Counted from the first letter of the stretch, positions 15,044 through 22,105 are shown. The stretch: DNA of 35,620 nt from Candidatus Levybacteria bacterium RIFCSPLOWO2_12_FULL_37_14 (GCA_001782645.1 MFPH01000031.1:1-35620), one strand, 5' to 3'. Program-made: numbers and translations. Notes: generated from the letters alone by a model not told the origin.

Positions 15044-15937
15044 ATGGATCTTTTAATTAGCGCATCATTTGTAGCTTCGTTTCTCGCAGGAATTGCAGCG
15101 CTTTTTGCGCCCTGCTGCATTACAGTTTTACTGCCAACTTATTTTGCCTCCATTTTCAAACAAAAAACTACAGTTTTTTTAATGACTTTTGTTTACTTTC
15201 TTGGTATTTTATCTATTTTTCTTCCCCTTGGTCTGGGAGTAGCTCTGTTTACTCAAATCTTCAGTCAGTATCACGACACAGTTTTTCTTATCGGAGGGAT
15301 ATTTTTAGTCTTTTTGGGATTAAGTTTATTGCTGGGGCAGCAATTTTCTCTGCCTTTCAGAGTTCATCCGAAACTTCCAAAAGAGGATTTTATCTCAGTT
15401 TATATTTTAGGTATATTTTCTGCAATCGCTACCACTTGCTGCGCGCCGGTTCTGGCAGGAGTTTTAACTCTATCGGCACTTCCGGGATCGTTTATCTTGG
15501 GAGGCATTTATACCCTTGCTTATGTATTAGGAATGGTTTTGCCTTTGTTTATTATTGCTTCATTTTTGGATAAAATTGATTTTACCAAAAAGTTTTTCGC
15601 TTTTCGGAAAAGTTTATCCTACAACATTTTGGGTCAAAAAATTCACATTACTTTTGCTAATCTCCTGTCGGGCTTAACGTTTCTAATTTTAGGAATAATT
15701 ATTATCTATTTTGCAAAAACAGAACAGCTCACATCGCATTCTCAATATCAAGTAATGCTAAATATTTATCTGACAAAATTCATCAAACTTATAAGTGGTT
15801 TTGCCACATTAGTTCCCGAAGTTGTTTGGGCTTTGATTTTTGTCGGCATAGCGCTATTTATTACTTATTTTGCAATTAAAAAATTTAGGTCTCTAAAGAA
15901 AAGGGGGCTTGTCCCTCCGAAGCCCGATCCTAAATAA
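15044..15937 (+). CDS. CcdA/DsbD-type membrane thiol protein 2 (vicinal-Cys variant)
   Basis: Paralogue of 12002-12835 with the same topology and the same two vicinal pairs: Cys24-Cys25 in FAPCCITVLLPTY and Cys132-Cys133 in TTCCAPVLAGVL. The two copies have diverged strongly outside the motifs, so the duplication is old or both were acquired together. The C-terminus has a longer extension ending in a basic tail (KKFRSLKKRGLVPPKPDPK). It is followed by a 78-nt gap with a palindromic repeat and then the redoxin. Two copies in one operon may serve two different partners, for example the redoxin and the PCC protein; this is inference. Confidence 0.84.
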   Translation: MDLLISASFVASFLAGIAALFAPCCITVLLPTYFASIFKQKTTVFLMTFVYFLGILSIFLPLGLGVALFTQIFSQYHDTVFLIGGIFLVFLGLSLLLGQQFSLPFRVHPKLPKEDFISVYILGIFSAIATTCCAPVLAGVLTLSALPGSFILGGIYTLAYVLGMVLPLFIIASFLDKIDFTKKFFAFRKSLSYNILGQKIHITFANLLSGLTFLILGIIIIYFAKTEQLTSHSQYQVMLNIYLTKFIKLISGFATLVPEVVWALIFVGIALFITYFAIKKFRSLKKRGLVPPKPDPK

Positions 15938-15969
15938 GGAATTCGGTAAAATAGTATTTAGGTGCGAAA

Positions 15970-16002
15970 CCCTCCTTCGCATAAAGCTACGGAGGGCGAA
16001 GG
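15970..16002 (+). repeat. Palindromic element, family 1, copy B (intergenic, supplies the RBS)
   Basis: CCCTCC (15970-15975) pairs with GGAGGG (15991-15996), and CCTTCGC with GCGAAGG further out of register. It matches the ychF copy (34446-34476) except for a few substitutions and two 1-nt insertions. Its right end runs into AAGGGGGGTGAT, the Shine-Dalgarno site of the redoxin gene. Confidence 0.65.
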
Positions 16003-16015
16003 GGGGTGATTTGAA

Positions 16016-16690
16016 ATGAAGAAAACTGGAACTTTAGTAACTTTGGGTACGGGAATAATTGCGCTGATAGTCATTCTTAGTAATTACAATATCAAATTAA
16101 GCATGGATAAAAAAGAAGACTCGGTTTCTGTAAATCAACAAGTTTCTCCTGCGGTTCAAGAATCACAAGATGATTCTATGGCAAGCATGCATGGGGGAGC
16201 AGCTCCCGGCGCGAATGCAGCAGTTTTTAATAGCTTAATTGGCACAATAGCTCCTGATTTTACATTGGAAACATATGACGGAGATAAAATTACTTTAAGT
16301 AGCTTGAAAGGCAATAGCGTAATTTTGTTTTTCAATGAAGGTTTAATGTGTTATCCGTCTTGCTGGAATCAGATTGTTGCTTTTGGCAAAGACGCGGAAT
16401 TAGGCAAAAAGGCGGTTCTTTTGAGCATTACGGCTGATCCCAAAAATGACTGGAAATCCGCTTTAGATAAAATGCCGGAACTGGCTCAGGCAACAGTGCT
16501 TTTTGACAGCAATAGACAAGTTTCAGCAAAATATGGAGTCCTAACTCTTCCCTCATCAATGCACAAGGGACAGTTTCCGGGACATAGCTATGTAATTGTT
16601 GATAAGAATGGAATTGTTAAATTTGTTCAAGACGATGTCCAGATGGCAGTCAGAAATAAAGAACTGTCTTCCGAAATCGACAAGCTGTAA
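16016..16690 (+). CDS. Membrane-anchored redoxin/peroxiredoxin-like protein
   Basis: Residues 5-23 are a signal anchor; a Met/Gly/Ala linker (SMASMHGGAAPGANAA) leads to an AhpC/TSA-type thioredoxin fold from about residue 76 (LIGTIAPDFTLETYDGDKITLSSLKG). The active-site region is FFNEGLMCYPSCW with Cys112 and Cys116. Typical peroxiredoxins have PxxxTxxC here and thioredoxins CxxC, so the CxxxC spacing is unusual. LTLPSSMHKGQFPGHSYVIVDKNGIV is the usual second half. It probably acts outside the membrane as a thiol reductase or peroxidase fed by a CcdA-like protein of the same operon. The Shine-Dalgarno site overlaps a palindromic repeat. It converges on the YHS gene. Confidence 0.85.
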   Translation: MKKTGTLVTLGTGIIALIVILSNYNIKLSMDKKEDSVSVNQQVSPAVQESQDDSMASMHGGAAPGANAAVFNSLIGTIAPDFTLETYDGDKITLSSLKGNSVILFFNEGLMCYPSCWNQIVAFGKDAELGKKAVLLSITADPKNDWKSALDKMPELAQATVLFDSNRQVSAKYGVLTLPSSMHKGQFPGHSYVIVDKNGIVKFVQDDVQMAVRNKELSSEIDKL

Positions 16691-16699
16691 ATTCTTATT

Positions 16700-16903
16700 T
16701 TAACCGCAACAAGATTTTTTGGCAGGAACGTTTTCCTTTTTGTCAATGTAATTTTTTGCTCCTGCATTAAACTGATCTTTGCAGTTTTCTGAACAGAAAG
16801 AATATTTTGTGCCTCCAAATTCTGAAGAAAACTCAGTTTTTTTATCCAGTTTCATTTTGCAAACCGGATCAGTAACTTTTTGTGAAAATGAAAATCCAAA
16901 CAT
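16700..16903 (-). CDS. YHS-domain metal-binding protein
   Basis: 67 residues. TDPVCKMKLDKKT and KYSFCSENCKDQF give Cys15, Cys37 and Cys41 of a YHS domain, a small zinc-ribbon-like fold found in copper and heavy-metal ATPases and as stand-alone chaperone-like proteins. The tail ends SCCG (Cys65-Cys66), an added vicinal pair. The Shine-Dalgarno site GGGAGGTGATT lies 3-4 nt before the ATG. It is downstream of the CopB-type ATPase on the same strand (51-nt gap), so it is probably the third gene of the csoR2 operon, delivering metal to the pump. Confidence 0.87.
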   Translation of the reverse strand: MFGFSFSQKVTDPVCKMKLDKKTEFSSEFGGTKYSFCSENCKDQFNAGAKNYIDKKENVPAKKSCCG

Positions 16904-16954
16904 AATAAATCACCTCCCTTGCCTCGCCGCAATTTTAATGTAGGCGGGTTTCGT

Positions 16955-19036
16955 TCAATCAAGCTTAGTTCTTCTTAAGAGTAAAGCATTGAAAACAACA
17001 ATAATTGACGATGCGCTCATTAATAATGCTGCCCATTCTGGTCGGAGTAGGATGCCAAATGATGGGTAAAGTATTCCTGCCGCTATTGGAACGGCAAAGG
17101 TATTATATCCTGTTGCCCAAATAAGATTTTGCACCATTTTCGTATTGGTTTTGCGGCTTAAAGAAATTGCCTTAACTACATCCATCGGGTCATTTTTCAT
17201 TAAGACTATGTCTGCCGATTCAACTGCAACATCTGTTCCTGCGCCTATTGCAATTCCGACATGCGCTTGGGTAAGGGATGGGGCATCATTAACGCCGTCT
17301 CCAACCATAGCGACGATATTTCCATCCTGCTGCAATTGTTTAATTTTATTAACTTTATCTTTTGGTAATACTTGAGCAAAAACAGTGTCCATATTGAGTT
17401 GTTTTCCTGTTTCATTGGCCACATCAGGGGTGTCTCCTGTAAGCATGGCTATTTTTATTCCCATATCATGCAGTCTTTTGACAACTGTTTTTGATTCCTC
17501 TCTGATGATGTCCGCAAGGAGAATTATTCCGGTTAATTTATTATTTATGGCAACATAGACCGGCGTAGCGGCTTTGATTTTTGAGTCAGGAATTATGAAT
17601 TTTGAATCATGTATCCTTAGGTCTTTCATTAAAGTTATGTTTCCTACAATAACAAACCTATTATCGACAATCCCTTCTGCTCCACGTCCTGGATAAGACT
17701 TGAATTTCTTAACGGTTGAAATTTTTAGTCCTTTGTTTTTTGCGTCTTGAACAATCCCTTTTGCTATAGAATGTTGTGAGTTTAATTCAACTGCCGCTGC
17801 TAATTTTAATAATTCTTGATTCTTGATTTTTGATTCTTGATTCATCATTACGTCTACTACTCCAAATTCTCCTTTTGTCAGTGTTCCTGTTTTATCAAAT
17901 ACCACATAACTGATTTTTCTGGCAATTTCCAAACCCTTCATATCTTTGATTAAAATACCATTTTTTGCCCCAAGAGTAGAAGTAATCGTAGTGACTGTGG
18001 GTATGGCAAGACCTAACGCATGGGGACAAGCAACCACAATTGCCGCAACTGCCACAGTTGCCGCAAAAACAATACCCTCAGGCAAAATAAATGCCCAGGT
18101 AACAAATGAAATAGTTCCGGCAATAATCGCTACGAAAAATAAGACACTGGCCGCTCGGTCAGCCAGATGCTGAACATTGGGTTTTGAACTTTGGGCTTCC
18201 CGGATTAACTTCATAATTTGGGAAATTGCCGTATCAGCCCCGGTTTTGGAAACTTCAATCGTTAAGGCTCCATCCTGATTGATAGTGCCGCCAATTACTT
18301 TATCGCCTTTTTTCTTAGTGATAGGCCTTGATTCTCCGGTGACCATAGATTCATTAACAGAACTTTCGCCATCTATTACTGCTCCGTCAACCGGAATTTT
18401 TTCTCCCGGCTTGACTAAAACTTTGTTGCCCATCACCAATTGACTGGTTTTAACATCCGTAATATTTCCGTTTTGAAGAAGATGAGCGGATGGGGGAATA
18501 AGCTTGGCTAATTCAGACAGCGCGCCTGTTGCTCCTCTGACAGCTCTCATTTCCAGCCAATGTCCTAGCAGAAAAACAGAAATAAGAGTAGATATTTCCC
18601 AATATAAAGATTCTTTGGGGAAGAGGAAAGTTGCTGCAACCGAAAAAGTATAGCCCGCTGTGATTGCAAAAGCTACCAGAGTCATCATTCCCGGATTTTT
18701 ACTGAATAATTCACCTTTTGCAGCTTTGAAAAAAGGTATTCCGCCAAAAAAGAAAATAAAAGTGCCCAAAACAAAAAGTAGGACTTGAATGCCTGAAAAA
18801 TTCAGATTAAAATGCAGCCATTTTTGGATATTGGGGGAAAGCAGCATGGTCAGTAAAACTGCAGGCAGGGAGATAAAGAAACGCTTTCTGAAATCTTTTT
18901 CCATTGAACTGTGGTCTTCGCGTCCTTCCTCATGGCTTGAATTCATCGGGACAAGCTTCATTCCGCATTTGGGACAAATACCGGGTTGTTCACGTATTAT
19001 ATCCGGATCCATGGGACAGGTATACATTAATTCCAT
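16955..19036 (-). CDS. copB: Copper-type P1B ATPase with CPH motif (CopB-like)
   Basis: ATP-driven exporter of copper or a related soft metal. Residues 5-31 are a heavy-metal-binding domain (YTCPMDPDIIREQPGICPKCGMKLVPM; Cys7, Cys21, Cys24), then a short His-containing linker (SSHEEGREDHSSM). TGES is at 233-236, the ion-site motif CPH at 337-339 (subgroup P1B-3, CopB-like, in contrast with CPC of CopA), the phosphorylated Asp in DKTGT at 381-385, and MVGDGVNDAPSL near 590. 693 residues and the helix pattern are complete. It begins 4 nt after csoR2, so it is controlled by that repressor. Confidence 0.93.
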   Translation of the reverse strand: MELMYTCPMDPDIIREQPGICPKCGMKLVPMNSSHEEGREDHSSMEKDFRKRFFISLPAVLLTMLLSPNIQKWLHFNLNFSGIQVLLFVLGTFIFFFGGIPFFKAAKGELFSKNPGMMTLVAFAITAGYTFSVAATFLFPKESLYWEISTLISVFLLGHWLEMRAVRGATGALSELAKLIPPSAHLLQNGNITDVKTSQLVMGNKVLVKPGEKIPVDGAVIDGESSVNESMVTGESRPITKKKGDKVIGGTINQDGALTIEVSKTGADTAISQIMKLIREAQSSKPNVQHLADRAASVLFFVAIIAGTISFVTWAFILPEGIVFAATVAVAAIVVACPHALGLAIPTVTTITSTLGAKNGILIKDMKGLEIARKISYVVFDKTGTLTKGEFGVVDVMMNQESKIKNQELLKLAAAVELNSQHSIAKGIVQDAKNKGLKISTVKKFKSYPGRGAEGIVDNRFVIVGNITLMKDLRIHDSKFIIPDSKIKAATPVYVAINNKLTGIILLADIIREESKTVVKRLHDMGIKIAMLTGDTPDVANETGKQLNMDTVFAQVLPKDKVNKIKQLQQDGNIVAMVGDGVNDAPSLTQAHVGIAIGAGTDVAVESADIVLMKNDPMDVVKAISLSRKTNTKMVQNLIWATGYNTFAVPIAAGILYPSFGILLRPEWAALLMSASSIIVVFNALLLRRTKLD

Positions 19037-19040
19037 ATAT

Positions 19041-19310
19041 CTATTGATGAACTCTCTTAAATAATTTTAACAGTTCTTCTGTTGCTTTGTTCTTTTGATT
19101 TTGAAATTGATCGGCAACGTGTGTTTTTAAGTGTTTCTTAAGCAAAAGACTATCAAGGCTTTTGATGGAATTTTGAATAGCCAAACTTTGGTTGAGCAAA
19201 TCTATGCAATATTCATCTTGATCAATCATTCTTTGCAGGCCGTCAAGTTGTCCTTTGATAATATTAATTCTTCTTTGAGCATCGCTCTTGACATCCCTAT
19301 TTGAATTCAT
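19041..19310 (-). CDS. CsoR/RcnR-family repressor (CsoR2) with C-H-H ligand set
   Basis: 89 residues, DUF156 fold. The metal-ligand positions are Cys35 (EYCIDLL), His60 and His64 (KKHLKTH). CsoR1 of this window has Cys at the last place. The C-H-H pattern and numbering equal Cys35/His60/His64 of the nickel/cobalt sensor RcnR, but the N-terminal His of RcnR is absent (MNSNRD). The gene heads the ATPase-YHS operon and its operator lies inside its own promoter spacer (19327-19343). Which metal it senses is open: copper by context, or another metal by ligands. Confidence 0.88.
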   Translation of the reverse strand: MNSNRDVKSDAQRRINIIKGQLDGLQRMIDQDEYCIDLLNQSLAIQNSIKSLDSLLLKKHLKTHVADQFQNQKNKATEELLKLFKRVHQ

Positions 19311-19320
19311 ATATATTTAT

Positions 19321-19349
19321 AGTATATACCCCTGGGGGGTATATGTCAA
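19321..19349 (-). promoter_or_regulatory. csoR2 promoter with CsoR operator filling the spacer
   Basis: On the minus strand: TTGACA (19349-19344), exactly 17 bp, TATACT (19326-19321). The spacer contains ATACCCC/GGGGTAT-type palindromic arms (plus strand ATACCCC-TGG-GGGGTAT, 19326-19342), the classic CsoR/RcnR-type operator. Repressor binding would block RNA polymerase directly. The ATG at 19310 is 10 nt from the -10, so the leader is only a few bases. Confidence 0.8.
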
Positions 19350-19365
19350 CCCCGCTCAGCGGGGT
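19349..19365. repeat. Perfect hairpin ACCCCGC-TCA-GCGGGGT
   Basis: 7-bp stem with a 3-nt loop, between the csoR2 promoter and the Shine-Dalgarno site of the DUF5676 gene. It touches the csoR2 -35 box. It would sit in the 5' leader of DUF5676 if that gene is read from the divergent side. Roles as a small terminator, leader hairpin or second binding site are all possible. Confidence 0.45.
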
Positions 19366-19382
19366 CAAAGGAGGTGAAAAAA

Positions 19383-19640
19383 ATGAAGCAATACGTTGTT
19401 CCAAACGCTTTAGCTGTCACAACGGCAATTATTTATGCAGCGTGCCGAATTTTAGTTGGTATATTTCCTGATGCATTTTTTACGATCGCTCAATCATGGT
19501 TTCATGGCATAGGGTTTAACAAATTAAGCGCTGAAAGCTTAACTATGTCATCATTATTGTTGGGTTTAATCTCATCCACAATTACAGCTTGGGTAGTCGG
19601 CTATATCTTTATAAAAGTTTACAAAGAATTTACTAAATAA
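19383..19640 (+). CDS. DUF5676 membrane protein
   Basis: 85 residues from ATG 19383. An in-frame GTG at 19374 lies inside the Shine-Dalgarno site AAAGGAGGTG and is not the start. Two hydrophobic segments: NALAVTTAIIYAACRILVGIFP and LLLGLISSTITAWVVGYIFIKVY, with FTIAQSWFHGI between. That AQSWFHG block is the DUF5676 pattern, found with copper and mercury genes in diverse bacteria. It is divergent from csoR2 and shares the operator region, so it is probably co-regulated. Function unknown. Confidence 0.78.
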   Translation: MKQYVVPNALAVTTAIIYAACRILVGIFPDAFFTIAQSWFHGIGFNKLSAESLTMSSLLLGLISSTITAWVVGYIFIKVYKEFTK

Positions 19641-19678
19641 TCGAGCAAATCAGAAAAACCGGCTACAAAGCTTCACTT

Positions 19679-20080
19679 TTAACTTTCTAATAATTTTAGA
19701 AAGTCTTTTGGGGAGAGAATTTTTGTGTTATTATATTGTTTAAGTTTTAGAACAAGTTTGTCTCCGCTTATTAAATAATTTGCTTGAGCCTCAAGAGCTA
19801 GTTCCAGAACGAAATTGTCCGTAGCGTCTTTGCAGACAAAAAGCTTCTTTTTAGGAATATATTTTTCTGTTTTAGCATCTAATGCTTCTTCGATATCTTG
19901 GATTGCGCGAGCAGGTAAAAAAAATTTATTCTGCAGTTTGTTAATAATTTCTGATTTCAATTCGGGTGATAAACAAAATGTATATTTTTTATTTAACCAT
20001 GCTTCAATTATTGATTGAGGATTTCCACCATAAAGAACGCCGGAAATAAATACATTAGTATCGATAACGGCCTTATGCAT
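19679..20080 (-). CDS. PIN-domain toxin of a type II toxin-antitoxin pair
   Basis: 133 residues of the COG1569-like PIN family, a metal-dependent RNase. Acidic active-site residues are visible in AVIDTNVFISG (first Asp), LSPELKSEIINKL (Glu), and CKDATDNFVLELAL (Asp pair), with YLISGDKLVL near the end. The start overlaps the antitoxin stop by 8 nt, the usual coupled arrangement. It ends beside the metal island, so the pair may mark an integration boundary. RNA target unknown. Confidence 0.88.
   Translation of the reverse strand: MHKAVIDTNVFISGVLYGGNPQSIIEAWLNKKYTFCLSPELKSEIINKLQNKFFLPARAIQDIEEALDAKTEKYIPKKKLFVCKDATDNFVLELALEAQANYLISGDKLVLKLKQYNNTKILSPKDFLKLLES
19682..19704. terminator. Hairpin between convergent DUF5676 and PIN genes
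   Basis: ACTTTCTAA and TTAGAAAGT form a perfect 9-bp stem with a 5-nt loop, followed on the plus strand by CTTTT. It lies within the last codons of the PIN gene. It could end plus-strand transcription of the metal island; the T-run is short. Confidence 0.4.
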
Positions 20081-20366
20081 TTTTTATAATTGAGTAGGCT
20101 TTATCTTCGGAGCGGGGGACTTCTATTGATTTATTCCGAAGATATTTTTTAAAGGACTTTTTTCCTTCAGCAAAAATCTTTTGAAATTTAACTTTAAAAA
20201 GCTGATCCCTCTCTTTTTCTTGTTTCACTATTTCATTGTAAGGATAAATAACTACAGAGGGAGAACTGTCTTGCACTATGACAACAGGCTGTTTTGTCGC
20301 TTGTATCCTGTTAATAAGTTTTGCCAAATTATTTCTGGCATCGGTAATGCTTACTATCTGTAACAT
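20073..20366 (-). CDS. Phd/YefM-family antitoxin
   Basis: 97 residues. The N-terminal part MLQIVSITDARNNLAKLINR is the Phd/YefM DNA-binding fold, followed by KQPVVIVQDSSPSVVIYPYNEI, the typical beta strands. A long basic C-terminal helix (FAEGKKSFKKYLRNKS) should wrap the PIN toxin. The ATG is 9 nt from a strong -10 box, so the mRNA is almost leaderless. Antitoxin and toxin probably repress this promoter together. Confidence 0.85.
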   Translation of the reverse strand: MLQIVSITDARNNLAKLINRIQATKQPVVIVQDSSPSVVIYPYNEIVKQEKERDQLFKVKFQKIFAEGKKSFKKYLRNKSIEVPRSEDKAYSIIKNA

Positions 20367-20375
20367 ATGTGGTAC

Positions 20376-20404
20376 ATCATACAGTACTTTCCACTGTTTG
20401 TCAA
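20376..20404 (-). promoter_or_regulatory. Promoter of the toxin-antitoxin pair
   Basis: Minus strand TTGACA (20404-20399), 17-bp spacer, TATGAT (20381-20376). Two GTAC half-sites (AGTACTG in the spacer, GTACC after the -10) could be the antitoxin operator. The start codon at 20366 is 9 nt from the -10. Confidence 0.65.
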
Positions 20405-20419
20405 GCCCCCAATATTTTT

Positions 20420-20428
20420 TGATATACT
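20420..20428 (+). promoter_or_regulatory. Extended -10 promoter, leaderless gene 20435
   Basis: TGATATACT (TGn plus TATACT at 20423-20428) with exactly 6 nt to the GTG start at 20435. Confidence 0.6.
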
Positions 20429-20434
20429 AAGTCA

Positions 20435-21058
20435 GTGGCCAATATAAAAAATCGTACTAAGGAAATTTCCGAAATGTTTATGCAGTCAGGTAAAAATCTT
20501 GCGCAAGTTGCCGCAAGTTCCGCGTTCGAATTCTGGCAGAGGAAAGATTTCCGTCTCTACGTAGATTTCCAGTCTCTTTCTCAAACAGAGCAGGATAGAA
20601 TGTTTAACGAGCTTGAGGTATCCGTATTGGGACTTTTTACTTTAAGCCTTGACTATGCGATTTCTATCGCAAAAAACGAATATGGGCAGCTTCTTGGGAT
20701 ATTGCAAAAAGAAATTACATTTGGGTTTCTCCAGTTATTTCTGGATCTGGGTACAGAAAAAAGGTTCGTAGATCAATGGAGGAAGCTCATTGAAATGCGT
20801 TTTAAGGAATACCGTGAACATTTTAAAGCCGCGATAAAAGAATCCGGTTCCTGGAAAGAATTTAGGGGAGATGAAGAGGGGAGGCAGATTTGGGCGCGCA
20901 TAGAAACCATTACAATCGATTGCCTGACTCACATTCGAAGAGGGAATGTTAAAAAAGATGATCCTTTATGGAAGCTTTTGAGGAAGTGGCTTATCACGCT
21001 TGAGGCGCAAATTTCCCCAATTGCAAAATTAGGGGAAGAAAATAATCCGCAAAATTAA
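20435..21058 (+). CDS. Helical cytosolic protein, unknown function
   Basis: 207 residues, predicted all-alpha, without Cys clusters or membrane segments. Opening MANIKNRTKEISEMFMQSGKNLAQVAASSAFEFWQ (an amphipathic helix pair), then LSLDYAISIAKNEYGQLLGILQKEITFGFLQLFLDLG and a charged C-terminal half (FKEYREHFKAAIKESGSWKEF). No catalytic motif seen. The GTG start is fixed by a TGATATACT box 6 nt upstream; no Shine-Dalgarno site is present, consistent with leaderless translation. It is divergent from the toxin-antitoxin pair. No family recognised. Confidence 0.65.
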   Translation: MANIKNRTKEISEMFMQSGKNLAQVAASSAFEFWQRKDFRLYVDFQSLSQTEQDRMFNELEVSVLGLFTLSLDYAISIAKNEYGQLLGILQKEITFGFLQLFLDLGTEKRFVDQWRKLIEMRFKEYREHFKAAIKESGSWKEFRGDEEGRQIWARIETITIDCLTHIRRGNVKKDDPLWKLLRKWLITLEAQISPIAKLGEENNPQN

Positions 21059-21065
21059 AAAACTC

Positions 21066-21082
21066 GGCTGCAACCCCCCCCA
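21066..21082. repeat. GCAACCCCCCCCAA element, copy 1
   Basis: GGCTGCAA followed by eight C and then A. The same GCAA-C8-AA string occurs at 22106-22123, at the other side of the dehydrogenase homologue. Homopolymeric C8 tracts are rare in this AT-rich sequence. Confidence 0.5.
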
Positions 21083-21113
21083 AAAAAAAATCGCCCCAAA
21101 AATTCTAAATTTT

Positions 21114-21122
21114 TGCTATACT
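21114..21122 (+). promoter_or_regulatory. Extended -10 promoter of the dehydrogenase homologue
   Basis: TGCTATACT ends 14 nt before the ATG at 21137; AAGG lies between as a weak Shine-Dalgarno site. Confidence 0.5.
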
Positions 21123-21136
21123 TTCTGTGTTAAGGT

Positions 21137-22084
21137 ATGAAATTCAAAAAGGCGTTAATAATAAGCATTAGCGAAGATAGCTTAGACCGGAAATATTGGG
21201 AAAAACTAGATAAATTGGTTGAAAGGAAAATATGTCTCCCAAAGGATAGTCCTCAAATAAGAAAAGAATTGGCCGACGTAGACTGTATTTTAACAGGATT
21301 TCAAATAACTGTTGGCAAAGAAGAAATAGATGCAGCCCCAAATTTAAAATATATTAGCGTTTTAGCTACCGCTTACGGAAAAATTGACACAGATTATGCA
21401 AAGAAAAAAGGCATAATCGTGACCAATGTCCCGGGTTATGCTGCGGAATCAGTCGCGGAATTTGTTTTTGCAGTTATTTTGGAAAAAATAAGGGATTTAT
21501 CTAGGGCAAAAGCTCAGGCGAGTAAAGGAAGTTACGTAGAGACGGGATTTAAGGCAACCGAGATAAAGGATAAAATATTTGGAGTAATTGGTTTAGGAAG
21601 AATTGGAAGTAGAGTAGCGGAAATTGCCAAAAGTTTTGGAGCAGACGTCAGATATTGGTCGGAACACAGGAAGGAAGATTTAGAAAAAAGAGGAATTAAA
21701 TATCAGAATGCCGATAATTTAATTTCTCAAGCGGATATTATTTCTCTTAATTTAGCAGAAACTCCGCAGACAAAATATTTTCTAAATAAAAAAAGGATTA
21801 ATAGCATTAAAAAGGGGAACTTGATTATCAGCACGGTTCCTAATGAGATAACTGATCTAGTCGCATTGGAAAATAGGCTTAAAAAAGACGATATAACTTT
21901 TATTCTTGATCATTCGGATGAATTAAGCCCAGAAGATGCAAAAAGATTATCTAAGTATAAAAATTGCATATTGTATCCACCTATTGGTTATGTTTCAGAT
22001 GAAGCAAGAATTGCCAAGCAAGAAATTTTTATTAGCAATATGGAAAGTTTCCTAAATGGAAAACCTAAGAACATAGCGACATAA
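21137..22084 (+). CDS. D-2-hydroxyacid dehydrogenase family protein with altered active site
   Basis: 315 residues with the two-domain D-isomer-specific dehydrogenase layout. An N-terminal substrate domain (LADVDCILTGFQITVGKEEIDAAPNLKYISVLATAYGKID) leads to VTNVPGYAAESVAEFVFA and a Rossmann domain with GVIGLGRIGSRVAEIA and a following NAD site (VRYWSEHRK). The usual catalytic Arg (in NxxRG) is replaced in ISTVPNEITD. The catalytic His (in TPHIGG) is Pro in YPPIGYVSDEA. The acidic partner region reads LDHSDELS. It may bind NAD and a ligand without hydride transfer, or catalyse another reaction. Fold assignment is sure, function is not. Confidence 0.85.
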   Translation: MKFKKALIISISEDSLDRKYWEKLDKLVERKICLPKDSPQIRKELADVDCILTGFQITVGKEEIDAAPNLKYISVLATAYGKIDTDYAKKKGIIVTNVPGYAAESVAEFVFAVILEKIRDLSRAKAQASKGSYVETGFKATEIKDKIFGVIGLGRIGSRVAEIAKSFGADVRYWSEHRKEDLEKRGIKYQNADNLISQADIISLNLAETPQTKYFLNKKRINSIKKGNLIISTVPNEITDLVALENRLKKDDITFILDHSDELSPEDAKRLSKYKNCILYPPIGYVSDEARIAKQEIFISNMESFLNGKPKNIAT

Positions 22085-22105
22085 ATCTGATAATTCTTGG
22101 AAACC

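Noticed and set aside
19374..19382. GTG start for the DUF5676 gene
   Set aside because: The GTG is part of the Shine-Dalgarno sequence of ATG 19383.
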